DNA of 64,000 nucleotides, from NCBI GenBank assembly GCA_001683735.1, contig LUGG01000006.1:434001-498000 (forward strand), written 5' to 3'. Below are positions 23,022 through 35,634 of this stretch, in pieces. Each line of letters starts with the position of its first letter. Position 1 is the stretch's first letter. The translations under genes and the position numbers were made by a program. Under the pieces are notes generated by a model. That model was not told the origin of the DNA. It did no database searches and saw only the letters and a list, made by a program, of their open reading frames with translations. The DNA is from Grifola frondosa (Eukaryota; Basidiomycota; Agaricomycetes; Polyporales; Grifolaceae).

Positions 23022-26000
23022 TATGGGGATATGGAGTCGGTTTTGCAGGTCCTGCTAGATGTGCTGCACGCGTCCATCAACCACCAGGAACGGCAACCAT
23101 GGTTACGTAAGCCATCTACGCCAAAGTCTTGCACTCTCTGTACTCAAGCGATTCTCTTGCAATCCCCTCATCGTGAAATTTAGCAAAACGATAATTCTTG
23201 GGCTAAGCTATTCTTTTCGGGTTTGGTGGACGAATTATCTTGACGCCGCGTGACAACTTCACAATCATCGGACTTGGCTCAGGCTCAACTCATTTGTCTT
23301 GACGTTACTAATATTCACCGTGTCGGCTTGATGCATGCTGGTGCTCTCGTGAGAGCGACCGATGTGCTAGGGCGCCATCCCACAGGTTGCCATATGCACG
23401 ATGGTCAGCGCTCTGCGATGCGGAGAACCAGGTGGAGAGTACACTCTTCGTAACCTTGTAACCTGAGGTGGCCCCTCTATTCGCTAAGCTGTTTTAGCAG
23501 TTCATTCATTTTGACCATCTTCTTTCCCTTACAAGAGATCCTTCCATGGAGGCTCTATATCGGTGCGTGTGTTGGTGAGCACTCCTCCATACTCCGTGAG
23601 ATTATTCTAACCTGGTAGTTCTCTTCACAATGGTGCACCATCGACCTTCTTCAACTCGTTTGACACATAGCATTCAGCTGAACGATGCTGCCGACGGCTT
23701 CTGTGCGAAATCATGAGCAACTGCACGCATCCCATCCTGCGGCGTTCGTCAAAATGTTCAACTGCCTGATGTGGCTATGTGAAATGTACAACATAATGGA
23801 ACACCTCGTGTGCTGCTCTGCTCTATCATTGTTTCATAGGACCAGCTTCGACCGTATGCATCATTCCACAACCTGATGGTCGACATCTTCTTCCAACACG
23901 TCTCCCCATCCCGCGTAGCTATCTTGGACATCTACTTCTTTTCGTACCCTGAGTGTAGCATAGTTGGTTCATGGCTTATCTATTCAGGCAATATGCAGGT
24001 CTATTCACATGTACGTCCATCTCCTCTCACGAACAAGCTCCACCGGTTCTCACGACCAACAGCTGATGATGTTAGGCTGGCGCCGAACAGATGTTATTCA
24101 TGGCAGAGTCCAGATGTTCCGGATAGCTTTTGCAAAACACAGCCAGATTACGAACGTTACCCACTGCTAGTTTAGTCCGGTCTCCGATCCGACGCCTTGC
24201 GCAATCCAGAACCAAGCGAAAAGTTCAAGCGATTCTCCTCCGTTGTCACCAACCCGTGTCTTTCTCACGGCTAGTTGAACATCACGGACCTGCGACAGCT
24301 TCAATGCGCAAGACGTTGATGGACTGCAGGATAACTATTACCTATTGACGCAAAACTTCTATGAACAGAACATGTTCACACCATGCCCTCTCCCATGCCA
24401 TCCTAGGATCTCCGACGTCAGGGAGCTGAATCTCCGTCTACCTTGACATCCCGGGCTCCGCAAGTTCAAGCCAAGATTACCCAAGACGTCGTTGCCCTTG
24501 CATATCGCACGCTTATCGATGTCACGGCGCGTTCGACGAATCATTGAAAAGGAAGCTCCCTCACTCTGGTCCCGCTAATCAAATTCTTCATCCCGCCTGA
24601 ATTGTCACAAGCCCAGGACCGTCCTTTCCAAGTCCTCTGTCACCGCCGAGAGCACATCGACCAAGAAGGGAGCAAGCTCGGTACTCGATCCGAGCACCAC
24701 CAATCGTCGCAAGCTCCGTGCTGTGCTCCGTATGCAGGAATTGCTGATCATGAACCGCCTCCCACGATCCGTCTCATGTTCATGCGCAGCTCTTTCCTTA
24801 GGGCGGCCGTACCGACGTTGTTGTGCAGCCTGAGCTGACGTGGCGACGCCGCGACACATCGCGCGAAGATTTTATGAAAGTCATCGTGGGCTCCTTCGGA
24901 TGAGGTAGAAGACCATAAGGAGAGGCCAAGCCTGTCGTCAACGAGCGTGTTGGGGCTGGACGCTAGACCAGCTTCCTTCGGGTAGCGGTGGTCGTGCGTA
25001 CTTCACCCGGTCCATATCCTCCAGCGAATCCGAATGACATATGACGGTTGGTTCCAACGTCGTGCAAACATCCAGAGTTTGTCCGAGACTCACGTTCAGT
25101 GGGAGCGTTGTGCCACATGAACCTGAGGCGGCGTCATGTCCAGGGATACGGCGACAGCGTCTGATTTCTCCCAGATTATGGATGCCAGACCACGCGCAGC
25201 CGTTTAATTCGGATTTGGCCTTTCTTACGGTTGTTCCCATTTAGTAAGTTTTAGCCCGCGAGGGCGGTGTTCCTCGAGTCGGCTGAGCACCCCCACTCAT
25301 CTGAATCTCTTCTAATTAGCTGTCTCGATCGCTGCCCTGCGAGATGGAGCCACTTGACTTACCCGAGTACGGTAATCGGAAATGTATTCACTGGCGCCTG
25401 AATTCCGCGCAGTCTAGTGTTAATTACTTAGCTTACGATCTCATTGCGAGCGGCTTCCGTGCGAACATCATCGAACCAGATATTGTTTTCGGATACGTTG
25501 TTCGGGGCCAGAGGTCTGCTCTTCTAGATTGAAAAACCATATGTTCTGCTTCGGGGCGCCGATTTTAACGCTGGAGGCCCGGAATCAATCTTAGCCGGGC
25601 GCTCTAGGATGAGAACAAACGGATGAATGGGGATTGGAGTCGACGTGTCCCAGCGTGGTCCCAACTATCACAATTTGGTGGCAGAGATGAAAATATGTCT
25701 TGTTCCATAGGCACATCTGTATCGTCCAATCGGCCGTACGGTGTGTCGAGCCAATTATATAGCATTCTTCTTCAAGCGTTTGTGGCGGTTTATTCGTGCC
25801 AACCATGCACATTGCACACGCAAGCGTGAATACAAAACGGACGCCGCGAGCCACGCTGTGATGCACGCGTGAGCATACTGGACAACTCGTTATCGGGCCA
25901 GGCCCGCGATGGGCACTGCACAGATGCACAGCCTTGAGCATCAAATTAAACTGGTCGGCACCGGTCAGGTCAAAGTGTTCCGTTAGGCTTAAGCTGGGAC

Positions 26001-27025
26001 GAAGACAGTTCGCGAACCTATGTGCCTTAGCTCAGCAATCACCGTCCACTGTAAGGAACAGGCACCTTTCCGCAGGAGTTGTATCTAGGTTTTACCATCA
26101 CGAGTGTTGTTCAGGCTTCAATTTCCGACCGACCATGATGTGGCACTGCATGGCGTGTACTTCTTCTCTTCGAGAGCGAGGATCGACGAATGTAGGATAT
26201 GGTAGCCAGTCGACATTCAAAGGATGTCCCATCAAACGCGTTCTAGGGGATAGAAACTGTTTGCGTTAGGGATGTCAAGATTCTTTCTGTCATGTCCGGT
26301 CGGGGCAGTCGAAGAACCTCGGGTTGGCTCCATGTACAATGAACTGATGAACTGTTCCTTGTGTCTCCGCTATTATAGAAGTCGAATGCGGTCAGGTGCC
26401 ACCCCAGTCCTACACAGTTTGACCACTGAACCTTTCGATAGATAAAGTCTGTCGACCATGGTCTGCCACAGCTTCGTTCCGAAGCAGGAACTGCGCTCTT
26501 CATAAATCAATCCCCCGCATGACACCGGTGGTAGCGCACATTTGCGCAAAGTCGCGAGTACTACAAGGTACATCAGCAAAAACTCGCCCCGCAGGTACCC
26601 AATGTAGGCGCCTGCAAGATACCGCATATGGGCAAGAGGCTACAAGCGGCTACACGAGGCTACCAGACGCCTGCACATGGCCGGAGGCTGCCAGAGGTTG
26701 CACGCGTCCAGTGTGGCCATTGTAATCCATGTAGATACATTACCATAGCTTATATATGTATATGTTATTCTAAAAGTGTGAATGCGAATAAGCCCCAATA
26801 TTTTTTTGTTGAGCCAGTTCCCCTCCTATTTGCCAAATCGGGGTATGGACCTTCCGAATTCGGTGAGTACCTTCTTCCCTTGACGTCACCCTATCTTTCG
26901 ATCTTGTAGTCACTTTGAATTAAATAAAAGGCATCTCCCCTAGTACTGGGATGCGCATACATCGACCGATTCCCCACTCTTCTATGTGCTGCCTGGTACC
27001 TGTGCTCACTCATCGCTTGCGCAGG
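23022..27025. other. 4-kb region without a supported gene
   Basis: Short open frames on both strands with no family resemblance. Immediately right of MKT1 is its promoter. Around 26,575-26,705 there is a small degenerate repeat of GGCTAC/GCCTGC-type units. The rest is featureless at the level I can read and is probably decayed or regulatory sequence. Confidence 0.4.
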
Positions 27026-27249
27026 ATGCACCTTACTCTCGCAGTCACCTTTCTGCTCTCTGACGTTCTCACTGCTCCACATCCATTTGCATCTGCATCC
27101 TCTGGCTTGTCAATACCCCTCGTGTGCAGATCAGGGCCATAACAAAATGCCTCCGAGCTCGGCTCATGGTCGCGAAACCAGAAGGCCGGCCTCGAAGCAA
27201 AGTATGGAGGCAGCTCTGCACAGAAAAAGAGGGCGAGTGGCATGAATCT
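27026..27249 (+). pseudogene. Remnant of a secreted aspartic protease (signal and propeptide only)
   Basis: The frame starts with a signal-peptide-like MHLTLAVTFLLSDVLTAPHP, then SGLSIPLVCRSGP. An in-frame TAA at 27140-27142 follows, then the same frame resumes NASELGSWSRNQKAGLEAKY with GGSSAQKKRASGMNL before a GTAAG donor. This is the propeptide layout of Agaricomycete A1 aspartic proteases (pepsin-like, with SIPL and KRASG processing motifs). No exon with the DTGS catalytic aspartate follows. The stop codon plus the missing body indicate a dead fragment. The alternative is that the stop is a base error and the body was lost by rearrangement. Confidence 0.5.
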
Positions 27250-29550
27250 GTAAGTTTTCGCCTCTTCTCTTTCGAGTTTCCATATGCTTGGTGTTGGACT
27301 CAGTCCCGCGTATCCCTCTTCTCGCTGTTTAAATGTGCTGTCGGAACTGAACGAGTGCGCTCCGCTTCTCCAGTTCCCTCCGCACAACGTATTCGCAGCT
27401 GATCTTCGTGTCGGATGCACCGCGTGGCACGAAGCCGCCCGCCTTCGAGTTGCTCTCGATCTCGCTCACGTCGCTGGTGTGGAAGAAGTCCGAGCAGCCG
27501 CGCTTCGGCGCGAATTACCTCGTCGTCGACGTGCGCCCCACGCCGGATGACGGGCTCACCGAGGGTACGCGCGTGGAGGTGCATCCAGAAGGCCGTGCGT
27601 AGTGGGCACCCCATCGTCAAGCTCCGCTGGCCGGTGCTCATTCTACGCACACCCAAAGTACGTTTTGTACATTTGTCACGCATATATGTGATTTGACCTT
27701 CCTGTGCAAGGTTGGTCTGGCCTGAAGGAGCTGCATGGCGAATATATGGAGGGTCATTCCAGGCCCACCAGGTCCCGCTCCCTGAGGCGAAGACGGACGT
27801 GGGCATTTACTCTCCCACCCTGTCGAGCCGAGCAGTAACGCGGCGCGCTCGAGCTTCCCATTCTCCATCCCCCTCCCACCGGACATGCCCCAGTGCATGC
27901 ACACCGCATGTTCCTCACTCTCGCACATGCCCACGGCGACCGTCTACGCCGCCGAGGATGACCTCGGTCCCGCGTACGCCCGTTCGTTCCTCGCCGTTCA
28001 TATGTGCTATCAAAGGCGCATACATGAACCGCAGGTACGATAATGACTAGAGGAGTGTATACATTTCTAATCTACTTGAGCCTTGCGTAGATGCCGCGCG
28101 AGATGGCAGAGCACAGGTCGTTTGTCACTTGGTAAGCCGTGTTTGGCCTTTCTGCTATCAAACGATTTTTTGAGCGGCCTCTAGCTGAACGCAGACACAA
28201 GGCCTGGTCTCAGAGATTCAAATTCTCACACATCCATACAACATTCACTCATTCATCCTCGGATATTGTGGCTATGCGAACGCACCCTTCAGAGACACAG
28301 GATTAGAGAATACATGGTATGTCCTTCATTCACAGGCCTTGGTAGGCCAGCAGCGTGAGTACCCCACACTCCAACACATGCACCCTTCTACTCACTTTCT
28401 CTTCCCCCAGACCCCCGTGGATTGTCGCCACGTTCGTCTGCAGTCTGAAGGCCTGGCATGCAGGTACACCCTCCGTGCTCTCCACTTGTCCGCCGCTTAT
28501 GATCTCGTGACAGACAAGACCGGCGACTCGCTCAATTGACGCAAACCTTCACAATTCACCTTCGCGCAGTCTCGCTCATCAATAACGTTACACGTTCGCT
28601 AATCGCGCACCTTGGAGGTACGTTGTCGCTTTCCACTACAAAATTCCTCCGCACCCACGCCCGCAGTCATCCAGAGCAATATCGTGCAATGACTACACTC
28701 CCCTCTCCGCGCGACGCATCGTCGACTGGCGCACATTGTACGTCTCGTTCCTGGCACCAAGGACGGCAGGGGCGGGGGCTGCAGAATGTATTTAAATTAG
28801 GCGTGCAATACAATTTTATTGTTTTAAGGTTGAATTCAAAATTGGTAACCTAGATAAGATGAGACAAGAGATTATCACCAGTGCCTGTCTTATCAATGGT
28901 GCTCATCTTGTCAGAGATTGTAGGCACTTGTCATCTCTGGCCGGGAGTACACCTAACCCTGGCATGCTCCGGTAGGATTGGGATTCTGGCCAATGGTCAA
29001 GGGTCCCGTATATTTCCTGGCAGGTAAAATAAATCTGGTATTATCTTATTTTACATTGTATTACATTATATTATCTGGTACGCTAGGGGGATTTTGCTGA
29101 TGTACTACACAGCGGGTGGTTCAATGCCGTGAGCGCTTCTGCGATTGGATCTCGATGCCGATCGAGGTTGTACATGGCATCACGTGATTAGAGGTCGGCG
29201 GATGGTTCGCATTCGAATTTCGGATTGTTTGACTCCTGTATCCGCCATCCGCCTCACGATAATCTCTCCGAATCAGAATATAAATTCATAGTGGAGTCAA
29301 GTCACGTCATTTTAATGCTCTTAAAACGGTATCCCGCGCGGCACGGACGCTAGAGATAACTTGGGCGACTTAATGCAGTAAAGAACAAACTACGGGAATG
29401 ACGATGTTGCTCTACTTGGCGGTGCCGATGCGGAAGATGGGACTGCATTGCGTTACATATAAGGGAGGTGGGTTGTCCGAGGTGGAATAATGCGATTCGT
29501 CAAAACGTCTTCTCTCCAAATCCTTTTCATCCACCATCACCCACGCTATC
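27250..29550. other. Region without a supported gene; possible decayed coding fragments
   Basis: A plus-strand stretch at 27,400-27,580 reads SDAPRGTKPPAFELLSISLT, then VWKKSEQPRFGANYLVVDVR. Another at about 27,850-28,000 reads SFPFSIPLPPDMPQCMHTAC. Both look protein-like but are not joined by plausible introns and are interrupted by stops, so I cannot name them. 28,860-29,090 is A/T-rich with many TTA/ATT repeats. The last 100 bp before 29,551 serve as the promoter of the next gene. Confidence 0.35.
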
Positions 29551-29885
29551 ATGTCAGAATGTATGAAGAGCTGTCTCAAGCGAGAATCGCTTGCTGCTCC
29601 TTCCAAACCCGCAGTGCCGCATGTAGAGGACGAGCCCAGCTCCGATGAAGCGTGCGGAAATCGACCAAAGTCGGTCAGTTTCAGCAAGGTGGGGGATGTC
29701 CGAGTGTTCTACACGGACGATTGGGATCACCTTCCCGAGCACACCACTCGCAAACGCAGGAGCTCCAGCCTTGTCCGCGTACTTAGTGAGTATCCTCCCG
29801 TCGCTCAATCCGTTGCGCTAATCCTGCTTCTTCCTCAGAGAGCGCCCTGCGTCCTTGGGTCACTCGCTCCCCCCCAGTCACGTAG
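29551..29885 (+). CDS. Small MKSCLK / K-S-V-S-F protein (candidate PP1-docking protein)
   Basis: Two exons (29551-29785, 29839-29885; intron 53 bp) encode about 93 residues: MSECMKSCLKRES, a linker, then RPKSVSFSKVGDVRVFYTDD followed by WDHLPEHT, a basic KRRSSS, and a short Arg/Pro tail. The gene at 36,550-37,399 repeats the order MKSCLK ... K-T-V-S-F ... VF-x-(A/T)-D-(E/D)-W-D-(R/H). K-S-V-S-F fits the RVxF docking consensus of protein phosphatase 1. That is inference from a short motif, not proof. It lies about 430 bp outside the left arm of the inverted duplication. The start has clean ATG context. Function is unknown. Confidence 0.65.
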
Positions 29886-30314
29886 TAGCGTGGAAACAAC
29901 GAAGAGCGACACAAAATCTAGTTTGATAAGAGAAGTCGCGTTGAGGGTCGAACTTCAATCGTTGGACGCTCATTGTCCCGTTGTTGACACAAGAGTATCG
30001 AACTTGTATTATCACCTTTCATTCCCTTTCAATTTTGCCATTATACCCCAGTAGCATCGTTCTGTCTCGGTTATTGCGATCATTCCTACACCGCCATTTA
30101 TCCATCCCTATTGTTGACGATTAGCCATGTGAATGGATTGTCACATTACCGTCTTTTAACACAAGTTTGGTAGTCTGGACACAATATGTGAGATGCACAG
30201 CCCCCACAGAGTTCCCTATTTTTCCTCTGCATGCTGATAATCTCTCACATCTGCCCTGGTATTAAACTTAAAAAAGGGGATTACTACTGCATCCGGTTTT
30301 CATTATCAGATCAT
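29886..30314. other. Gap between the K-S-V-S-F gene and the left duplication arm
   Basis: No gene seen. AT-richer than the neighbours; it holds the 3' flank of the small gene and, at its right end, the point where similarity to the right arm begins (about 30,315). Confidence 0.4.
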
Positions 30315-30515
30315 ATCAACCTGTTCGTCAGATCAGCCTCGATTGCAATGGTTTGTGCACTATTCGGTAACCCTTGGCTGGACTACGTCGGTAAGAATAA
30401 TAAGATGCACGTTGGGTGTCTCGAGATCGTAGCGCAAGAGCGAGCTGCGAACACCTTTGTCAGTATGACCGTGACGCAACAAAATTGCAAAATTCACCAA
30501 TCCACCCAGTCCCCC
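30315..30515 (-). pseudogene. Truncated 5' fragment of the DenD-like epimerase
   Basis: On the minus strand this matches 48,491-48,702 of the intact gene: GGGTGGATTG, the same first intron (GTGA...GTTCGCAG), then the LETPNVHLI coding block. It lacks the start codon and dinucleotide-binding glycine motif. It has a 5-bp deletion (near GCGCTACGATC) and a 3-bp insertion (ATTATT), and stops abruptly after GCTGATCTGACGAACAGG. It cannot encode a protein. Confidence 0.85.
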
Positions 30516-32396
30516 TGCATCAAAGATCATCTTCAGACCAGCTCTCCGGGACTGCGACAGCGCTTGGCAGTGTGAACAAGTCCAATTTTGCATCATAGCT
30601 TCAAATAGGAGGGTGAGCAGCACACCAAGCAGCAATTATCTAATACATCAAAGCTCACCCGGTTTGCGACAAAATGCCACACTGTTCGTTTTGGCCTTTC
30701 GGACATGTGCTCACCTTGAAGTAGCATCCGGAACCAACAGGCGTGCTTCTCGGTCAAATTACAGTTTTGTGCCTTCTGACTCGGAGTGTAAGTCCATTAA
30801 GTCCTTTTATCAATGTAATTAACTCACCAAAACAAACAAGCTTCCACTACACGCATATATCAACCGTAGCAAGCTCGTTACATGGCTCCAACGGCGACCC
30901 ACGTACCGAGGAAGATAATCAAGCTTTGATGCGTTAGTGCACTCAAATAAATCCAAACGGCGCGTACCGCGCAAGACGAGGAGGGTGAGTTATAGAATTA
31001 GCAGCCGACTACGAGCCAAATTCAGCGCAAATGGTCTTGTAAGTTGCGAAACACACTGGATTTATCATTTGGCACGTCGACCAGCAGCAGCACGTGACGG
31101 AAACACGGTGCACCTGACCGTGACACAATGTGACTTCGAGCTCAACCGTGGGCAGTTCAGCTCGAAGGCTTTCCACAAACCTCCACTTCCCCACACGCGC
31201 CTTCTCCATTCAACAACTGGAATGACATGCAGCACGATGGAACCAGTGCGTTGGCAAGCATCCCAACATGATTCGGGCTGTTAGAGCGCTGCGTTCCGCC
31301 ATCTTCATCCCTCGGTGCGAGTGGCACCTCCTCGACCAACAGCCACAGCAGTCACTTTCGCATAGGATGTCCTCGGGATATCCTATAACAATCCATTTCA
31401 GTTTCTTATGAAAGCTCTTCACGGAATTTGGATTTGGACTGCGGCTGATAGGGAGACCTCACCGTTCGCGAATCCGAGTCGCCCCAGCCTCTCGTACAAA
31501 AGCCCTCTTCTCCTCCCAACACTCTTAGCCTCCCTACCATCCTTTTTCTCTCTACCCTCGACACTGTCGGTGATGTTTTTAGTCACGTGCACGCCTCATT
31601 CTACACCAGTGAACCTGCCTTGTCCGACGCCACACGACGCCACACCGGTCCTTTCGACCACTTCTACGGGCCAAGTTGGTGGAGACCTTCATGCGGCCGC
31701 AGCTAACCGATACACGGGTCAGTTCACTAGGTTTATCGGCTGTGGTTCGCATGTTTGACTCACATCGTTGCGCCACCATTCAGCCGATTCATTGTGTGGC
31801 ACAGGAGCACACTCGACTCGAACTGGGCGCGCATATAGACATGGTAATCTTTCAAATCACACTAAACAGAGGTACGCATTCAGTAATCAGGCTCGTGTTC
31901 GATACAATCGGCTTACACCCTCGTAGCGCCACCACGATCTAGAGCCCGCATTGTATGGCGTCGGCAACTACTCAAATCCGCTGTAGAGGGTCATCCATAC
32001 GGTATATGCGCTTCAAGCATGATGTGACAAAGGCCCACATCTGTCAACAACGTCTATCGGCAGCTGATCGACAAAGAAGGAATAGCGAGTCAGTGTTGGT
32101 GAGTGCGACGATGTTTTTGCACGTACCTGTCAGCTCAACGTGACCTCGCCATATCATAGACCGAGAACACCTCGCGCCCGACGGGGGAAGACTTCACAGA
32201 TATAGTGCTCGTGCGTATTCTCTATGTCTTCCTGAATTGATTGTGCTGCATAGTAGATCGATACTTCATGCACCAGAACTCGCGCCAACGTGAAACTATA
32301 CCCGAAGGCAGATACGACCGCGCATGGTGAGAAAATCATTCTCGGACATTCGCCGATGGACATCGATACCTTCCACCTTCGCTCGAACTCCCTTCC

Positions 32397-32429
32397 AGCA
32401 ATCGGACAGGAACGGCCTGTCCGATTGCT
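32397..32429. repeat. Perfect hairpin in the left arm (14-bp stem, 5-nt loop)
   Basis: AGCAATCGGACAGG, loop AACGG, then CCTGTCCGATTGCT. The stem is identical in the right-arm copy at 45,501-45,533. Confidence 0.85.
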
Positions 32430-32554
32430 CCAACCGCTACAGCCGATATTGATGAGGAGCGTAGCCGGCCTCGCAGAGACAGTTCGTCACACAATGATAC
32501 GCGGAGACGTGCAAGCATGCTTGTACTCGCGATCATTGGTGATTCGGTCCCATT

Positions 32555-33660
32555 CCACAGACGTTCGCCGTGGATATGGAAACATATCTATGGGCGTACG
32601 CAGTGAATGGTGCTGAGCGAACACGGCCGGAGGGACAAAGAGGCCAAGGAAAATCGCCACACAAAAAACACTTGGACACTCGGCGATCGACAAGACGTGA
32701 TCGATGATGATACTGTATCGTTGCGCAGACGTTCGCCGCAGATATGGAGACATATTTATGGGCGGACGCAGTCAATGATGCTAGTACACATTGAGGACAC
32801 GGCGAGAAGACCTTCGGGAAGGCAAGATATCACGGCCATGGACGACCACCATAGGATTCCGGGCACTGGCTGGCATCAATGACACACGGAAACGTGCGAC
32901 CGTTTGTACACGACACATTCGGAAACGGACAACGTAGTCATGGACACTCACCGAACAAAAAATACCTGGGCGCTCGGAGATCGATAAGACGTGGGCATAT
33001 CGTCGTGGTCAATGCTGATACGGCATCATTGCGCAGACGTTCGCCGTAGATGTGGAGACATGTCTATGGGCGTACGCAGTCAATGGTGCTGGTACACATT
33101 GAGGACACGGCGAGAAGACATCCGGGAAAGCAAGACATCATGGCTATTGACGGCCACCATAGGATTGTCGGCACTGGCGGGCATCAACAACATGCGGAGA
33201 CATATCGTACCATTCTGCAGATGTCCATGGATATGGAAACATATCCATCGGCGTGCGCAGTGAATGGTGCTGATACACATGCGCGCACGGCCAGAAGACA
33301 TGCGGAAAAGAATAGAGGTCATGGAAGATCACGACCCAAAGCATGTGGACGCTCGGGGTCGACAAGACGTGGGCATATCGTCGTGGTCAATGATGATACG
33401 GCATCCGTTGCGCAGACGTTCGCCGTAGACATGGAAACATATCTATGGGCGTGCGCAGTCAATGGTGCTAGTATACATTCCAGACACGGACGACCTGAGA
33501 CATTCGGGAAAGGCCATCGACGACCACAATATGTCACTGGGACACCAACAGGGATCGATAATACACGGAAACATACACTCGCAGCCATTGGCAATATCGC
33601 GCCACTCCATAGAGGCTCGCCGTGGATATGGAAACATATACATGGGCGTGCGCAGTGAAT
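32555..33660. repeat. Degenerate ~190-bp tandem repeats, left arm
   Basis: Six copies of a block built on ATATGGA(A/G)ACATAT..ATGGGCGTACGCAGT-AATGGTGCT (about 32,575; 32,742; 33,048; 33,230; 33,430; 33,628). Steps are about 180-200 bp, except one of about 310 bp. The GCAGACGTTCGCCGTAGAT motif precedes most copies. Open frames across this block are products of the repeat and have no domain. Confidence 0.8.
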
Positions 33661-34124
33661 GGTGCCGGTACACTTGCAAACGCTCCCGGGAAAAGATCAC
33701 GCTTAGGCAAGGCGAAGATAACGCGGACATCCGCCACCATATAAAAAGAACTGGTTGGCGACGAAATGACAATACACGGACCAGAACCCCATAAACTGAC
33801 GGAAACACTCACCGCCACGAAAAGGCAATGCCATCCGACATATTTTGAAGGAATGGTCGGGCTATGATGAATTCGCCCATAATGCACCGCCAATATTATC
33901 GTGCAAGCGAAGATAACATGGCCATCCATGACCACGCAGGAATGTAATGGTCAAAACGAAGGTCCCCAAGAGCTCGGAGTCGCAGGGCAGTCGCAGAATC
34001 ACTTGCAATTGTATGAATCCAGCAATGTCGCACACCAGGAGAGATTACATGCAACAGCTGGGAAGAAATGGCTGTAGAATGGGAGACCTGAGATGACAAA
34101 CACAAAAGAGCAAAGGCAAGGTGT

Positions 34125-35634
34125 ACCTGCAGAGATGTGTAAATTTCGCGGTCGGTGTGGATTTATGCCACTGGGGGAGCTTCCGGAGGATCGTTCAATC
34201 CGACTCTTAACTCCACCTGGTAACACAGGGAAATAGATGAGACACATCAATGAACAGCTTAGCTCCGTGGTGGCCTCCTTGGCCGTCTCGGGCTCAGAAG
34301 AAAGCAGCTGTCGCGCGCGTCTCGTGAGCGGATGTGAACAGTGTAGGGCAAGATACTCCATCTCAGCGAATTTGGAACTTGGAATCCCTCCAGCAACCAG
34401 CGCGGCTTGCCGCAACAAAAAAGCACGTACCAACATGAGCGATGGGAATGCCCATAGGACGAACAAACCGCAAATGGCTCCACGAAAGACCGCATCCGAG
34501 ATGATAGCCAGTTACTCTGCGCGGTAGCGCAAGCAGCATAATTCTGTCGGAATTTCAGCAGGCGACGATACGTCTTAGCGGTCAGTTTGTTGTCAAAGAA
34601 CGGAGACATTGTGCACAGTATGCACAAGTGCACGCCGAAGCGCACGATATCGGCGTCGGCCATACGAGGCATGCGTGGGAAGCCCGTGTGGTCCAGGGAC
34701 GGACGAAGGCGACAACGGCACCGTGGATGGCATTGCTGCGCTCGCAATAGCGCAACAGTCGATGGTACATGGTGGCCGGGATATCTGCTAGCTCTGGACG
34801 CGCAGTATCCGTCGTGGCTAAGAGCAATCTGGCCGTACGACGCGTTCGAGGACGCATACGATAGCATATACGTGCAGCGACGCGTCCTGCGCGCGAGACC
34901 TCAAGCTTCAGCCGGCCTGCCATGATATCTACAGTCGCTCTCGGGCTCCGCATGTCGTCCAGCTCGGGGCTGATTGGGTGAATGAGGCGCAAGAGGGGGG
35001 AGAGTGCGGCGTCCCTCACTTGACTTCATCCATTACGCTCGCCTGGGGTCCACAAGACGATAACAAGCGTTTAGGGCAACTAGGTGAGAGAGTCCAATGG
35101 TTTAATCGTATCGACTTACTTAGGTGCATGCTAATGCGGTGTACTGTGGCGCTAGTAGTCATTGGTCAATGAATGAAATTAATGTTAATTAATGCAGTGT
35201 ATTGAATTATCTACGCACGCACGTACACCGACCACATCCCACATCCCGGTTTCGAACAAATGCGCACAACGTTCTCTTCCCTGGGAACAGCGCCAGGCCC
35301 ACGCGCAGTCTGGCGCGCATATATACAGATAACATTACACACAAGACACATGCTAGGGTAAATCAGGGACGCAGTCCTAGGGTAACGGGCGCCGTGCGGC
35401 GACTATCTAATCGTGTACTGTAAGTGGCATGGATGATGGAACGGAATAAGATGAAATGGGCGGGGTGGAGCGAGCACGGAACTGCAGGGTACTTGTGCAT
35501 GTGTTTTGAGCAGAGGGCAGAGGATATGCAGGAGCGGGACGGGCCATGCCACAGGAAGTGATGTCCGAGGTGAGAAACAGAGGAGGCAACGCGCGCGTTG
35601 CATATGCATCAAAATCCAACAGGCTGCGATATAC
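34125..35634. other. Left part of the duplication core; no gene confirmed
   Basis: A minus-strand stretch (about 34,250-34,700) reads MADADIVRFGVHLCILCTMS then, in another frame, a helix-like GAICGLFVLWAFPSLMLVRA and an amphipathic C-terminal part. A TAA separates them and I find no intron that joins them. It could be a small membrane-protein gene broken by a mutation or base error. 35,020-35,400 shows nothing. Confidence 0.25.

Larger units (their letters stand above)
30315..34124 (-). repeat. Left arm of a large inverted duplication (3.8 kb)
   Basis: Reading this stretch on the minus strand reproduces 43,787-48,702 of the plus strand from end to end, at roughly 90% identity in the parts I compared by eye. 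The inner edge is ACACCTTGCC (here its complement at 34,115-34,124). The outer edge lies inside an epimerase gene fragment. Relative to the right arm it lacks a 406-bp insertion and about 700 bp around the epimerase start. It contains no open frame conserved between the arms as protein. Confidence 0.9.

Noticed and set aside
34250..34960. Minus-strand membrane-protein-like frames at the left of the core
   Set aside because: The helix-containing frame is separated from the upstream frame by a TAA with no usable splice sites. It may be a broken gene, but I could not support a model.
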